A DNA stretch of 47,511 nt, from assembly GCA_023664685.1 (NCBI GenBank), contig JAMPFC010000012.1:1-47511 (forward strand). The letters are read 5' to 3'. The DNA is from Roseburia sp. (lineage in GTDB: Bacteria > Bacillota > Clostridia > Lachnospirales > Lachnospiraceae). Below, in pieces: positions 33,560 to 41,933 of this stretch. Below the pieces are notes generated by a model. It had not been told where the DNA came from, made no database searches, and worked only from the letters and a program-made list of their open reading frames with translations. Position 1 is the stretch's first letter. The number at the start of each line of letters is the position of its first letter. The position numbers and the translations under genes are program-made.

Positions 33560-35438
33560 CACAAGGGAAGAACTGATTGCAAAGCAGAAAGAGTATAAAG
33601 CCTCCTTAAACAGCCAGAAGAAGCAAATTCTGATCTGTGCCGGGACGGGCTGCGTAGCCGGAGGTTCTCTGGATATTTATGAAAAGATGAAAGAAATCAT
33701 CGAGGCGAAGGGGCTGCGGTGCGCGCTGCTTTTGGAAAAAGAGCCTCATGGTGAGAGCATTGGCCTTAAGAAAAGCGGATGCCACGGTTTTTGTGAGATG
33801 GGGCCGCTGCTTCGGATCGAGCCGATGGGATGGCTTTATCTCAAGGTGAAGGTAGAGGACTGCGAGGAGATCATTGAAAAAAGTATCATCAATGACGAGG
33901 TGATCGACCGGCTCGTATACAAAGATAAGAACGCGAAATCATATGTAAAACAGGAGGATATTCCGTTTTATAAGCAGCAGACAAGGATTGCGCTCGAGTA
34001 CTGCGGAAGGATCAATGCAGAGAGCATCGCCGAATACATAGCACTAGGAGGATACAGTGCAGTGGCAAAAGCCCTTTTTGATATGACGCCGCAGCAGATC
34101 GTGGACGAGGTAAGCGAGGCATGTCTGCGTGGACGCGGGGGCGGAGGCTTTCCTGCCGGAAGAAAGTGGCAGCAGGTTCTCGATCAGGACGTCGAAGAAA
34201 AATATGTCGTATGTAATGGTGATGAGGGAGATCCCGGGGCATTTATGGATCGTTCGATGATGGAAGGTGAGCCTCATCGTGTGATCGAAGGTATGCTGAT
34301 CGCGGCGATCGCGACGAATGCCCACCACGGTTATATTTATGTGCGTGCAGAATATCCGCTTGCGGTAGAACGACTGCAGAAAGCGATCGATAAGGCGCTT
34401 GACAGAGGGCTTTTAGGCGAGGATATCCTCGGCTCGGGATTTGACTTTGATCTTAAGATCAGTCAGGGAGCCGGAGCGTTTGTATGTGGAGAGGGAAGCG
34501 CCCTTACAACCTCCATCGAAGGAAACCGAGGTATGCCGCGTGTGAAGCCGCCGCGTACGGTAGAACACGGACTTTTTGACAAACCGACCGTACTGAATAA
34601 CGTGGAGACATTTTGTAATGTGCCGCCGATCCTTTTAAATGGAGCCAAGTGGTACAAAGGCTACGGGCCGGAAAATAACCACGGAACAAAAGCGTTTGCC
34701 CTGACGGGAAATGTAAATAATACCGGACTCATCGAAGTGCCGATGGGTACGACTCTCCGGGAGGTTATTTTTGATATCGGCGGCGGTGTCAAGGGCGGTG
34801 AGTTTAAGGCGGTGCAGATCGGCGGGCCTTCGGGCGGGTGTCTGTGCATCAATGCGACCGAAGACCACCTTGACATGAAACTGGATTTTGATTCGCTGAA
34901 AAAAGTAGGGGCGATGATCGGCTCCGGCGGTCTCGTTGTCATGAACGATAAGAGTTGTATGGTCGAAGTGGCAAGGTTCTTTATGAATTTTACCCAGAAC
35001 GAATCATGTGGGAAATGCGTACCATGCCGCGAGGGAACAAAACGTATGTTAGAACTGCTTACCGATATTACGGAAGGCAGGGGAACGCTTGCCCATATCG
35101 AGCTTTTGGAAAAACTGGCGGATACGATTTCTGCGACTGCCCTGTGCGGTCTGGGAAAGACAGCGGCGTCACCTGTGATCAGTACGCTGAAATATTTCCG
35201 TGATGAATATATGGCGCATGTGGTTGACAAAAAATGTCCGGCTGGACAATGTAAGGCACTTATGACATTGAAGATTGATCCGGATCTGTGTAAGGGATGT
35301 ACAAAATGTGCCAGAATGTGTCCGGTAGGGGCGATATCGGGAACGGTGAAAGAACCTCATGTGATAGATGCGTCAAAGTGTATTAAATGTGGTGCCTGCC
35401 GGGATGGCTGTAATTTTGGGGCAATCATGGAGGTATAG
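33549..35438 (+). CDS. hydB: NAD(P)-linked [FeFe]-hydrogenase, NuoF-like flavin subunit
   Basis: A 629-residue diaphorase subunit. From N- to C-terminus: a thioredoxin-like [2Fe-2S] domain (I-C-A-G-T-G-C, later C-H-G-F-C-E-M-G), the NADH/FMN-binding core with R-G-R-G-G-G-G-F-P-A-G and N-G-D-E-G-D-P-G-A-F, the [4Fe-4S] site E-S-C-G-K-C-V-P-C-R-E-G, and a C-terminal two-cluster ferredoxin domain (C-K-G-C-T-K-C-A-R-M-C-P and C-I-K-C-G-A-C-R-D-G-C). This is the full architecture of HydB/HndC. It exchanges electrons between NAD(H), ferredoxin and HydA. AAGGAGGAG precedes the ATG. Confidence 0.95.
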   Translation: MRINTREELIAKQKEYKASLNSQKKQILICAGTGCVAGGSLDIYEKMKEIIEAKGLRCALLLEKEPHGESIGLKKSGCHGFCEMGPLLRIEPMGWLYLKVKVEDCEEIIEKSIINDEVIDRLVYKDKNAKSYVKQEDIPFYKQQTRIALEYCGRINAESIAEYIALGGYSAVAKALFDMTPQQIVDEVSEACLRGRGGGGFPAGRKWQQVLDQDVEEKYVVCNGDEGDPGAFMDRSMMEGEPHRVIEGMLIAAIATNAHHGYIYVRAEYPLAVERLQKAIDKALDRGLLGEDILGSGFDFDLKISQGAGAFVCGEGSALTTSIEGNRGMPRVKPPRTVEHGLFDKPTVLNNVETFCNVPPILLNGAKWYKGYGPENNHGTKAFALTGNVNNTGLIEVPMGTTLREVIFDIGGGVKGGEFKAVQIGGPSGGCLCINATEDHLDMKLDFDSLKKVGAMIGSGGLVVMNDKSCMVEVARFFMNFTQNESCGKCVPCREGTKRMLELLTDITEGRGTLAHIELLEKLADTISATALCGLGKTAASPVISTLKYFRDEYMAHVVDKKCPAGQCKALMTLKIDPDLCKGCTKCARMCPVGAISGTVKEPHVIDASKCIKCGACRDGCNFGAIMEV

Positions 35439-35478
35439 CATTTACTTTGATCAGATTCAGAAAGGAAAGATAACTAAT

Positions 35479-37203
35479 ATGTCAAATATGTCAAAAAAAT
35501 ACATGATTATAGATGGGATACGCACGGAATTTACGGATGAGAAGAATATTTTACAGGTCATCCATAAAGCCGGCGTCCATGTACCTACTTTCTGCTACTA
35601 TACGGACATGTCGATTTACGGAGCATGCCGTATGTGTGTGGTGGAAGATGAAAGAGGCGGTATCATCGCCTCATGTTCGACCCCTCCGCGGGATAAAATG
35701 GTGATCCGGACGAATACGTCGAAACTCCATCAGCACAGGAAGATGATCCTTGAACTGCTTTTGGCTTCTCACTGCCGCGACTGTACGGTCTGCGAGAAAA
35801 ATGGTGCCTGTCGTCTGCAGATGCTTGCGGCGAGGTTCCGGCTTACAGATGTGAGATTTCCAAATACGCATCCGGAACGATGTATCGATGACTCTTCTCT
35901 CTCGATCGTGAGGGATCCGAGCAAGTGTATCCTCTGCGGGGATTGTGTGAGAATGTGTAATGAAGTCCAGCATGTGGGGGCGATCGATTTTGCGCACCGC
36001 GGGGCAAATATGGTTGTGAGTCCGGCGTTTGGAAGGGATATCGTAGAGACGGACTGTGTAAACTGCGGACAGTGTGCGGCGGTATGTCCGACTGCGGCGA
36101 TCACGATCAAAAACGATCTCAAGGAAGTGTGGCAGGCATTATACGCACCGGATAAACGGGTTGTGGTTCAGATCGCACCGGCTGTCCGTGTGGCGATCGG
36201 TGAGGAGTTTGGTCTTCCTGCCGGAAAAAATTCAGTCGGGAAAATATTTACCGCACTGAGAATGCTTGGTTTTGATACGGTGTTTGATACGAGTTTTGGC
36301 GCCGATCTTACCGTGGTGGAAGAGGCGAATGAGCTTGTGTACAAACTGGAGAATGGCGAAAAGAAATATCCTCATGGAAATTCAATGCCGCTGTTTACCT
36401 CCTGTTGTCCGGCATGGGTTCGCTTTGTGGAGACGAAGCATCCGGAAATCCTCCCATACGTGTCGACCTGTAAGTCGCCGATGGAAATGTTTGGCGCTGT
36501 ATTAAAAGAGCATTACAAACCGGCAGATGAGGAAGCCGGCGTGGAGACGGTTTCTGTGGCTGTTATGCCTTGTGTGGCAAAGAAATATGAGGCGGCAAGG
36601 GATGAATTTAAGCGGGAAAATGTACCGGATGTCGATTATGTTATTACGACGAAGGAACTGATTATTATGATCAAGGAACTCGGGATTCAGTTTAATGAGA
36701 TCGAGCCGAGCGCTCCGGATATGCCATTTTCGATCAGCTCCGGCGCCGGTGTAATCTTTGGTGTGACCGGCGGCGTGATGGAGGCGGCACTGCGTCATGT
36801 GGCGGCGAAGAACAATGAGGCACTTCGTGAGATCGAGTACTCGGGAATCCGTGGTCTGGATGGCACGAAAGTGGCAGAAGTCGAGGTCGCAGGCAAAAAA
36901 CTCAGAGTTGGTGTGGTAAACGGACTTGGAAATGCCGAGGATCTCATCGAGAAACTACAGCGCGGCGAGGAGAAGCTTGATTTTGTAGAAGTGATGGCTT
37001 GTCCTTACGGATGTATCGGTGGAGCCGGACAGCCATTTGGCTACCAGAGTGTCAAGGAAGAGCGGGCAACTGGTATGTATAAGGCGGATAAGTCGGCGAT
37101 CATCAAACGCGCAGAGGAAAATCCGACCCTGCAGAACATGTATGAGAACGGAATGCTTAAAGATAAGGCGCATGAATTATTGCATGTGCATTATGGGAAA
37201 TAA
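35479..37203 (+). CDS. hydA: [FeFe]-hydrogenase catalytic subunit
   Basis: A 574-residue enzyme that reversibly reduces protons to H2. The N-terminus has a plant-type [2Fe-2S] domain (Y-G-A-C-R-M-C), a His-Cys3 cluster site (H-C-R-D-C-T-V-C), and two [4Fe-4S] motifs (C-I-L-C-G-D-C-V-R-M-C and C-V-N-C-G-Q-C-A-A-V-C-P). The H-cluster motifs are T-S-C-C-P-A-W near 307, M-P-C-V-A-K-K-Y-E near 363 and E-V-M-A-C-P-Y-G-C-I-G-G-A-G-Q-P near 504-519. In the last one an alanine replaces one glycine of the usual G-G-G-Q-P. ATG 35479 lies behind AAAGGAAAG; a frame extension into hydB is rejected. No maturases are in the window. Confidence 0.96.
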   Translation: MSNMSKKYMIIDGIRTEFTDEKNILQVIHKAGVHVPTFCYYTDMSIYGACRMCVVEDERGGIIASCSTPPRDKMVIRTNTSKLHQHRKMILELLLASHCRDCTVCEKNGACRLQMLAARFRLTDVRFPNTHPERCIDDSSLSIVRDPSKCILCGDCVRMCNEVQHVGAIDFAHRGANMVVSPAFGRDIVETDCVNCGQCAAVCPTAAITIKNDLKEVWQALYAPDKRVVVQIAPAVRVAIGEEFGLPAGKNSVGKIFTALRMLGFDTVFDTSFGADLTVVEEANELVYKLENGEKKYPHGNSMPLFTSCCPAWVRFVETKHPEILPYVSTCKSPMEMFGAVLKEHYKPADEEAGVETVSVAVMPCVAKKYEAARDEFKRENVPDVDYVITTKELIIMIKELGIQFNEIEPSAPDMPFSISSGAGVIFGVTGGVMEAALRHVAAKNNEALREIEYSGIRGLDGTKVAEVEVAGKKLRVGVVNGLGNAEDLIEKLQRGEEKLDFVEVMACPYGCIGGAGQPFGYQSVKEERATGMYKADKSAIIKRAEENPTLQNMYENGMLKDKAHELLHVHYGK

Positions 37204-37212
37204 ATAAAGCCA

Positions 37213-37287
37213 ACCAGTACCGCCCCATGAAAAACAAGCACAGGCAGAGCCTGCGAAAAGTTTTTCATGGGGCGGTACCGGTTTTTT
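37213..37287. terminator. Large terminator after hydA
   Basis: A long stem formed by the arms 37213-37235 and 37260-37283 (ACCAGTACCGCCCCATG against CATGGGGCGGTACCGGT) with an inner CAGGC/GCCTG hairpin, followed by TTTTTT. On the other strand AAAAAC/T-rich flanks allow it to serve the convergent lipoprotein gene as well. Confidence 0.85.
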
Positions 37288-37343
37288 CTGATGAGATGCT
37301 GTATCTGCCTTGGATACCATCGGAATCTGTCCGCCGGATCCAG

Positions 37344-37739
37344 TCAGCGCGTCACATCATCTACTGCATCTTCGGCACCGTCTACGGTATCTTTTATTCC
37401 TTTTCCAAGACCGTCTGCTGCATCATCTACAGCGTCTCCGGCATCGTCCATAAGATTGTCTTCATCGTCAGCTCCATTGTCATCGTCAAGACCATTGCCA
37501 TCGTCAGTGGCTCCATCGTTTGTCTCGTCATTTGTGTCTCCGCCTGCTCCGGTTGTGTCATCATCGTTGGTAGTGCCTGTTCCGGAAGTGGAATCTGGTG
37601 AAGAGTCCTGTGTATTGTTTTCTGTGGCTGCCGGGGATGGTGAGGCATTATCCGCATCCTCTTTTTTATCGCCGCAGCCGGCAAGGAAAAACGCTGACAT
37701 ACAAAGTAAGGTGGTCAGTAATACGATTTTTCGTTTCAT
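37344..37739 (-). CDS. Small acidic lipoprotein
   Basis: A 131-residue protein with a type II signal peptide: M-K-R-K-I-V-L-L-T-T, a hydrophobic stretch and the lipobox F-L-A-G-C with the lipidated Cys22. The rest is low-complexity, rich in D, T, G, N and A, with D-D-A-G-D-A-V-D-D-A-A-D near the end, a pattern like small CsbD/YtxH-type repeats but with no domain I recognise. It is presumably tethered outside the membrane. AGGAGGAATTTCTC precedes the ATG at 37739, so the 27-residue extension is rejected. It lies 96 bases downstream of the dehydrogenase gene. Function unknown. Confidence 0.8.
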   Translation of the reverse strand: MKRKIVLLTTLLCMSAFFLAGCGDKKEDADNASPSPAATENNTQDSSPDSTSGTGTTNDDDTTGAGGDTNDETNDGATDDGNGLDDDNGADDEDNLMDDAGDAVDDAADGLGKGIKDTVDGAEDAVDDVTR

Positions 37740-37835
37740 GAGAAATTCCTCCTGTTTTACAGTTTGATTCGACATATGATTGTCACAAATAGTATGTGCT
37801 GTAAAATGGATCTTATTCATATCAAAACGAAGAAA

Positions 37836-38561
37836 TCACCAGCCGCCATCAAACCCAATGACTTGTCCGGTTAGATAGTCAGGAGCCTTTAAGAGCAGGG
37901 AGATAAACTCTGCTGTCTCTTCTGCAGAACCCATGCGCCCGGCAGGAATTTCATCGCAGATTTTTTGTATTTCATTTTTTGAAAAACCGTGATTCATTTT
38001 CGTGTCGATCATGCCACAGGCAACCGCATTTACTGCGATGCCGCTCGGTGCGAGTTCTTTGGCAAGCGCCTTTGTGAGAGCGTTCAGCCCGCCTTTGGAA
38101 GCGGAATAGGCGGCTTCACATGAGGCGCCTGAACTTCCCCAGATCGAAGAGATATTTATGATCCTTCCGGATTTTTCATGAACTATATGCGGGATGACTT
38201 GGCGGCACAGGAAAAAAGCGGAGGAAAGATTTGTATTCAGGATGCGGAACCAGTCGTCATCCGATACATCCGTGATCAAGCCGATATGCGAGACTCCCGC
38301 ATTGTTGATGAGCGCATCGATGTGGCCAAATTCTTTTATGGCAGTTTCCGTGATCTGTTTTGCCGTCCGGCTGCTTCCGATGTCACCGAGGAGTGTGAGG
38401 CAGCAGGAGGTGTGCGAAAGGCAGATTTCTTTTGTTTTGTTTAATTCCTTTTCCGATGAATTGCCGCACAGCAAAAGGTCGTAATGTTCCTTTGCGAGTG
38501 CAATGGCTGTTTTGGCACCGATGCCTGTCGAGGCGCCGGTGATGATCGCTGTTTTGTGCAT
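37836..38561 (-). CDS. Short-chain dehydrogenase/reductase (FabG/YmfI-like)
   Basis: A 241-residue NAD(P)-dependent oxidoreductase. The nucleotide motif T-G-A-S-T-G-I-G is at 8-15, N-N-A-G-V near 87, the catalytic serine in I-S-S-I-W-G, and Y-S-A-S-K near 148, then a C-terminal G-Q-V-I-G-F-D-G-G-W. The sequence style matches the FabG-like proteins annotated as elongation factor P 5-aminopentanone reductase (YmfI), but sequence alone does not exclude 3-oxoacyl-ACP or other substrates. GAGGATTACC precedes ATG 38561; the ATG at 38573 lacks a site. Confidence 0.85.
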   Translation of the reverse strand: MHKTAIITGASTGIGAKTAIALAKEHYDLLLCGNSSEKELNKTKEICLSHTSCCLTLLGDIGSSRTAKQITETAIKEFGHIDALINNAGVSHIGLITDVSDDDWFRILNTNLSSAFFLCRQVIPHIVHEKSGRIINISSIWGSSGASCEAAYSASKGGLNALTKALAKELAPSGIAVNAVACGMIDTKMNHGFSKNEIQKICDEIPAGRMGSAEETAEFISLLLKAPDYLTGQVIGFDGGW

Positions 38562-38673
38562 GGTAATCCTCATTTCTGAGCAGATTTGTTTTCGAGTTGC
38601 TTTCTTGACAGTTTATCATTTTTGGGGCGGTTTGGCAAATGGAGGGGGAAAGAAGATGGAGAGAAAAAGATGC

Positions 38674-38702
38674 TTGCAAACCGCAAGGATATGTAATATG
38701 AT
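38674..38702 (+). promoter_or_regulatory. Promoter for the cysteine-peptidase-like cassette
   Basis: TTGCAA (38674-38679), a 17-base spacer and TATGAT (38697-38702), 32 bases before the TTG start at 38735. Confidence 0.55.
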
Positions 38703-38734
38703 GGTAACATGTACAGAAAATGGAGGTAGGCTAA

Positions 38735-40159
38735 TTGATCCGGATTAAGATTCAATCAATAAAAGAAATTAGTGATTATAAAAAACTGGTACAGCATGTT
38801 CCGGCTCATTTAATAAATAAAGATATTATTGAGTGCTTGAGCAAATATGTAGGAACAAAATGTGATACGATCAAGGTTGAATATCCATATTATGACAGCG
38901 ATTACCTGAGTACTTATTATGAGCATTATTCTCAAAAATTTAGAAAATATGACAAAGCTTGCTGTCGATTGCATTTTGAGAAAGAGGATGAATATTATGG
39001 CTATGTTACATTAAGACCGATTATCAATGATAAAAAATTGGGAAAAACATATTTTTCTCCGCAGTTACTGGTAGAATCAGAGGCTTATTTAATGATCAGT
39101 AATTATACGGCACATGTATATGGGCAATCATTTGAAATTGAGTGTTTTCCATGGAAGAGGCAGCAAACGGATATTTCTGTATGTGCACATACAGCAATGT
39201 GGACAGTTATGCGTTACTTTGGAAACAAGTTTAAAAATTATGCAGATATTACAATTGGAGATATTATTGACAGGGTTGAAAATGATTGGGGGAGAAAAAC
39301 CCCATCAAGAGGATTAGATCCTGTTCAAATATCAGATGTATTTAAACAATATGATTTAAATCCATTGATATTAGGTGGAGAGAAGAGAACGGATTATTTG
39401 TTTGTTGATGAGATTATGGCATATGTAGAATCAGGGCTACCAATGGTTGGTTTTCTGAATGCTCCAGAGCATGCTATTTCAATTATTGGACATGGACAGA
39501 TAAGTTATGAGTTTTTAGATAACCCTAAGATGTTAGATCAGCTTATAGATCGAGAAACTGGTGTGATTCCTCATGCTAGACTTATAAAGTCATTGTATGT
39601 AATGGATGACAGATTTTTTCCATATATGGAAATGCCGGTTGATGTGCCAACAAGCAAAAACAAGCTAGATTACGGATTGAATCAGTTATCTTATGCGGTA
39701 GTGCCTTTATATAGTAGAATGCAGTTGACGTATAGTGATGTTTATTCCCGTTTAACTACATGGATCAAAGCAGGAGAATTAAATTGGGAGGAGCAAAAAG
39801 TTTGCAGGATATATATCACCTCTGCCAATTCATTAAAAAGAGAGGTTTTTAAGAGTGAGAGCATGGCAACAGAGTTAAAGGAGATATTACTTACTTTGTC
39901 TATGCCCAAATTCATATGGTGTGTGGATTTGGCAGGAATTGATAATTATAAAAAACATCTTACTTCGGGAAGAATTATTATAGATACGACAAGTGCGACT
40001 TTAGATGAGGAACCGTGGATATTACGTCATGATTCTGAAATTATACAGTATAGAGATTTTGACCATGACCCCGATACTATTTTTGAAAAAAAGGTTATGA
40101 TACCACCATATGAGTTATATCAAAATAATTTGCGATATTACAGAGGGAGTGAGAAATGA
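38735..40159 (+). CDS. Putative papain/C39-like cysteine peptidase, family not recognised
   Basis: A 474-residue protein I do not recognise as a named family. Residues 144-161 read Q-T-D-I-S-V-C-A-H-T-A-M-W-T-V-M-R-Y, with Gln144 and Cys150 spaced as Q-x5-C at the head of a helix, as in C39/papain-like peptidases. A histidine lies in P-E-H-A-I-S-I-I-G-H-G (His247) and aspartates in Y-V-M-D-D-R (291-292), giving a plausible Gln-Cys-His-Asp site. No signal peptide or membrane helix is seen, so it is probably cytosolic. The start is TTG 38735 behind TGGAGGT. The A+T-rich style differs from the neighbours and suggests transfer. It overlaps the next gene by four bases. Confidence 0.6.
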   Translation: MIRIKIQSIKEISDYKKLVQHVPAHLINKDIIECLSKYVGTKCDTIKVEYPYYDSDYLSTYYEHYSQKFRKYDKACCRLHFEKEDEYYGYVTLRPIINDKKLGKTYFSPQLLVESEAYLMISNYTAHVYGQSFEIECFPWKRQQTDISVCAHTAMWTVMRYFGNKFKNYADITIGDIIDRVENDWGRKTPSRGLDPVQISDVFKQYDLNPLILGGEKRTDYLFVDEIMAYVESGLPMVGFLNAPEHAISIIGHGQISYEFLDNPKMLDQLIDRETGVIPHARLIKSLYVMDDRFFPYMEMPVDVPTSKNKLDYGLNQLSYAVVPLYSRMQLTYSDVYSRLTTWIKAGELNWEEQKVCRIYITSANSLKREVFKSESMATELKEILLTLSMPKFIWCVDLAGIDNYKKHLTSGRIIIDTTSATLDEEPWILRHDSEIIQYRDFDHDPDTIFEKKVMIPPYELYQNNLRYYRGSEK

Positions 40160-40731
40160 TGGGATATATTGCACCGGAGTATCTGGAGATAGAACGCAGA
40201 CTGAAACCATTTATTTGTGAACATGGATTAGATGAAGTGACTGTTAAAAGTTTAATACGTGGAAGTGTAGAAATAGTGGAATCGGAACTTCCAACGGCAT
40301 CCATAGCTATTTTAGATGCTGATGATTTTGAAAAAAGTGCAAGTATAAAGTTTGGAAATATTAGATTTAACGTTGAATTTGGTTTGAAGTCTCTTTTTTC
40401 TATGAAAGAGGTGTGCAGTCAAGAAGGGCTTTGGCTTGTCTTGGTTTTGATAAAGACAATGCTATTTTTTATAAAGGAAGTGAAAAAGCCTTTCGGACAA
40501 ATTGAAGCGATAGTACTTTTTTGTGTATACCGGTTACGGAATGCGACAGTAGAGCAAATTCTTGCTTACTACACTGAAGACAATTTTGAAAAAACGGTTA
40601 CTGATATGGAATTAGATGACAAATGTGTTCTCGAAGCTTTAGACAAACTTATGGAGCTTGGGACGATTGATATGAATAATGGAAAGTATTTTGTTAAAGA
40701 GGTTGTTATTGTGAGAAATAATGTTTTGTAA
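40156..40731 (+). CDS. Hypothetical protein coupled to the peptidase-like gene
   Basis: A 191-residue protein of unknown function. The N-terminal two thirds look like an alpha/beta domain (residues 1-95), and the stretch L-V-L-V-L-I-K-T-M-L-F-F-I-K near 95-108 is strongly hydrophobic. The C-terminal 75 residues (Q-I-E-A-I-V-L-F-C-V-Y onward, ending G-T-I-D-M-N-N-G-K-Y-F-V-K) have the helix-helix-helix-wing pattern of a winged-helix domain. The ATGA overlap with the peptidase-like gene indicates translational coupling and so a shared role. A second ATG follows directly and may be used instead. Confidence 0.7.
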   Translation: MMGYIAPEYLEIERRLKPFICEHGLDEVTVKSLIRGSVEIVESELPTASIAILDADDFEKSASIKFGNIRFNVEFGLKSLFSMKEVCSQEGLWLVLVLIKTMLFFIKEVKKPFGQIEAIVLFCVYRLRNATVEQILAYYTEDNFEKTVTDMELDDKCVLEALDKLMELGTIDMNNGKYFVKEVVIVRNNVL

Positions 40732-40762
40732 AAGGGAAAATGTGATGTGATGCAAAAAATGC

Positions 40763-40791
40763 TTGCATAATTAGCCATAATTGCATATAAT
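40763..40791 (+). promoter_or_regulatory. Sigma-A type promoter for the 59-residue protein
   Basis: TTGCAT (40763-40768), a 17-base spacer and a perfect TATAAT (40786-40791), 35 bases before the ATG at 40826. Confidence 0.7.
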
Positions 40792-40825
40792 ATTGGTAGA
40801 TTTTGATTGGAAAGTAGGAAGGAAT

Positions 40826-41005
40826 ATGGCAAGGATAATTTTAAGTCAGGCTGCACAAGCGGGGATTCAGAATGTGACAAAGAAAAAGATAAATGATAGT
40901 GCATCCTATAAAAAACTGGTGGAGGAAGCAAATCAAAAAATTGAGGATAGCAGGCATCGTTATGCGAAGACATATAAAAAGGCTACAACCTATTTGGCAC
41001 ATTAA
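40826..41005 (+). CDS. Small basic hypothetical protein (59 aa)
   Basis: The protein begins M-A-R-I-I-L-S-Q-A-A-Q-A-G and continues with a long charged helix (Y-K-K-L-V-E-E-A-N-Q-K-I-E-D-S-R) ending in T-Y-L-A-H. It is lysine/arginine rich and likely a single coiled-coil helix. AGGAAGG sits seven bases before the ATG, and a strong promoter lies just upstream, so it is probably expressed independently of the peptidase pair. A terminator-like hairpin follows. Function unknown; a small regulator or antitoxin-like role is conceivable but unsupported. Confidence 0.6.
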   Translation: MARIILSQAAQAGIQNVTKKKINDSASYKKLVEEANQKIEDSRHRYAKTYKKATTYLAH

Positions 41006-41052
41006 CTATGTGTTAAAATTTTAGTGATGGAGAAAATGAAATAAGGCAGCAG

Positions 41053-41085
41053 ATCAACAGCCGAGGGAAAGTGGCTGTTGATTTT
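41053..41085 (+). terminator. Hairpin after the 59-residue gene
   Basis: ATCAACAGCC (41053-41062) and GGCTGTTGAT (41073-41082) pair perfectly over ten bases around a ten-base loop, followed by TTTAGTTG. The weak T run keeps confidence moderate. The remainder of 41086-41353 holds a probable promoter and no gene I can support. Confidence 0.6.
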
Positions 41086-41187
41086 AGTTGTGCAATTTTT
41101 TATCTGATGTGCCTTCGAGGGATAGTCAACTGATACGTTAAAGTAATCCTATTTTCGTACTGGGAATAGGTGTTTTGTAAAAACCTA

Positions 41188-41217
41188 TAGACAACACGCA
41201 CCAAAAGGGTATATACT
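41188..41217 (+). promoter_or_regulatory. Candidate promoter for the retroelement operon
   Basis: TAGACA (41188-41193), an 18-base spacer and TATACT (41212-41217), about 135 bases upstream of avd. It is the best match in this gap. One transcript from here could carry avd, TR, RT and target. Confidence 0.45.
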
Positions 41218-41353
41218 AAAATACGACATAAAACGACAAGTGAAGACTTTGAAATGTCAGTCTCAAAAAAGCAGTCATCGTTTTGATACAAACTAACTTA
41301 TTTGCTTTTTACCTGCAGTTCAGATAGAATGGGGAATGCGGGAGGATGAGATC

Positions 41354-41746
41354 ATGAAGAGACGTGCGGAAGATGAGCTGACGGTTATAACAAGGGCCAA
41401 GGAGCTGTGCGAATATATTTTGACAATTACCGACAAGTCACCTAAGAAGTTCCGTTTTACACTGGTAAGCAGACTGCAGAACTATTCTCTGTCTGTCATT
41501 GAACATTTATACCGGGCAAACAATGTTTTTGTTGCTAATAGCGACAAACTGGAGCGGTATGAAAAAAGGCTTGAATTTCAGCATGAGGCAATGACAGAAC
41601 TCAGACTGCTGGCTTATCTGAGCATGATCGCCAGAGAGTCGCAATGCATTCTTCCCAAACAACAGTCGCAGATTTCATCCAAAATCATAGAGACGCAGAA
41701 ACTTTTGTATGCGTGGATAAAAAGTGACGGAGCAAGAGCGAAATAA
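41354..41746 (+). CDS. avd: DGR accessory variability determinant (Avd, four-helix bundle)
   Basis: A 130-residue, all-helical protein. The layout matches bacterial Avd/four-helix-bundle proteins: a first helix with A-K-E-L-C-E-Y-I-L-T-I-T, the conserved K-S-P-K-K-F-R-F-T-L-V turn, S-R-L-Q-N-Y-S-L-S-V-I-E-H-L-Y-R-A-N in helix 2, then a long basic/hydrophobic third helix and a last one. Avd forms a basic pentameric barrel that binds the RT and template RNA and is needed for mutagenic cDNA synthesis. ATG 41354 has GGGAGG eight bases upstream; ATG 41336 is six codons earlier. It sits 37 bases before TR, as in other DGRs. Confidence 0.9.
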   Translation: MKRRAEDELTVITRAKELCEYILTITDKSPKKFRFTLVSRLQNYSLSVIEHLYRANNVFVANSDKLERYEKRLEFQHEAMTELRLLAYLSMIARESQCILPKQQSQISSKIIETQKLLYAWIKSDGARAK

Positions 41747-41783
41747 GATCCTATGGATTTTATCTGGGGATATGGTTGAGAAT

Positions 41784-41901
41784 TTGGTGGCTGCGGTCGC
41801 CGGGCAACAATAGTAATAACGCATCCAATGTGAATAACAATGGAAATGTAAACAAGAATGGTAACAATGTCAACAATAATAATGTCGCGGCGCGTCCCGA
41901 T
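41784..41901 (+). repeat. DGR template repeat (TR)
   Basis: 118 bases aligned without gaps to the VR at 43808-43925. It starts TTGGTGGCTGCGGTCGCCGG and ends in the G+C block GTCGCGGCGCGTCCCGAT. Read in the target's frame, it is dominated by AAC/AAT (Asn) codons, as in DGR templates where both first and second codon positions are meant to be mutated. It contains 41 adenines from the first TGG to the final GAT. It lies between avd and RT and is not itself part of a gene. Confidence 0.96.
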
Positions 41902-41933
41902 CTGCATTTACTTTGCCTGAAACCATTTCTAAT

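Noticed and set aside
41100-41335. Possible second template or small RNA between the small gene and avd
   Set aside because: I found no similarity to the VR region and only weak hairpins. A promoter explains the stretch adequately.
41784-41901. TR/VR pair as a simple recent duplication of a coding segment
   Set aside because: A duplication would diverge at all bases. Here every change is at template adenines and RT and avd are adjacent.
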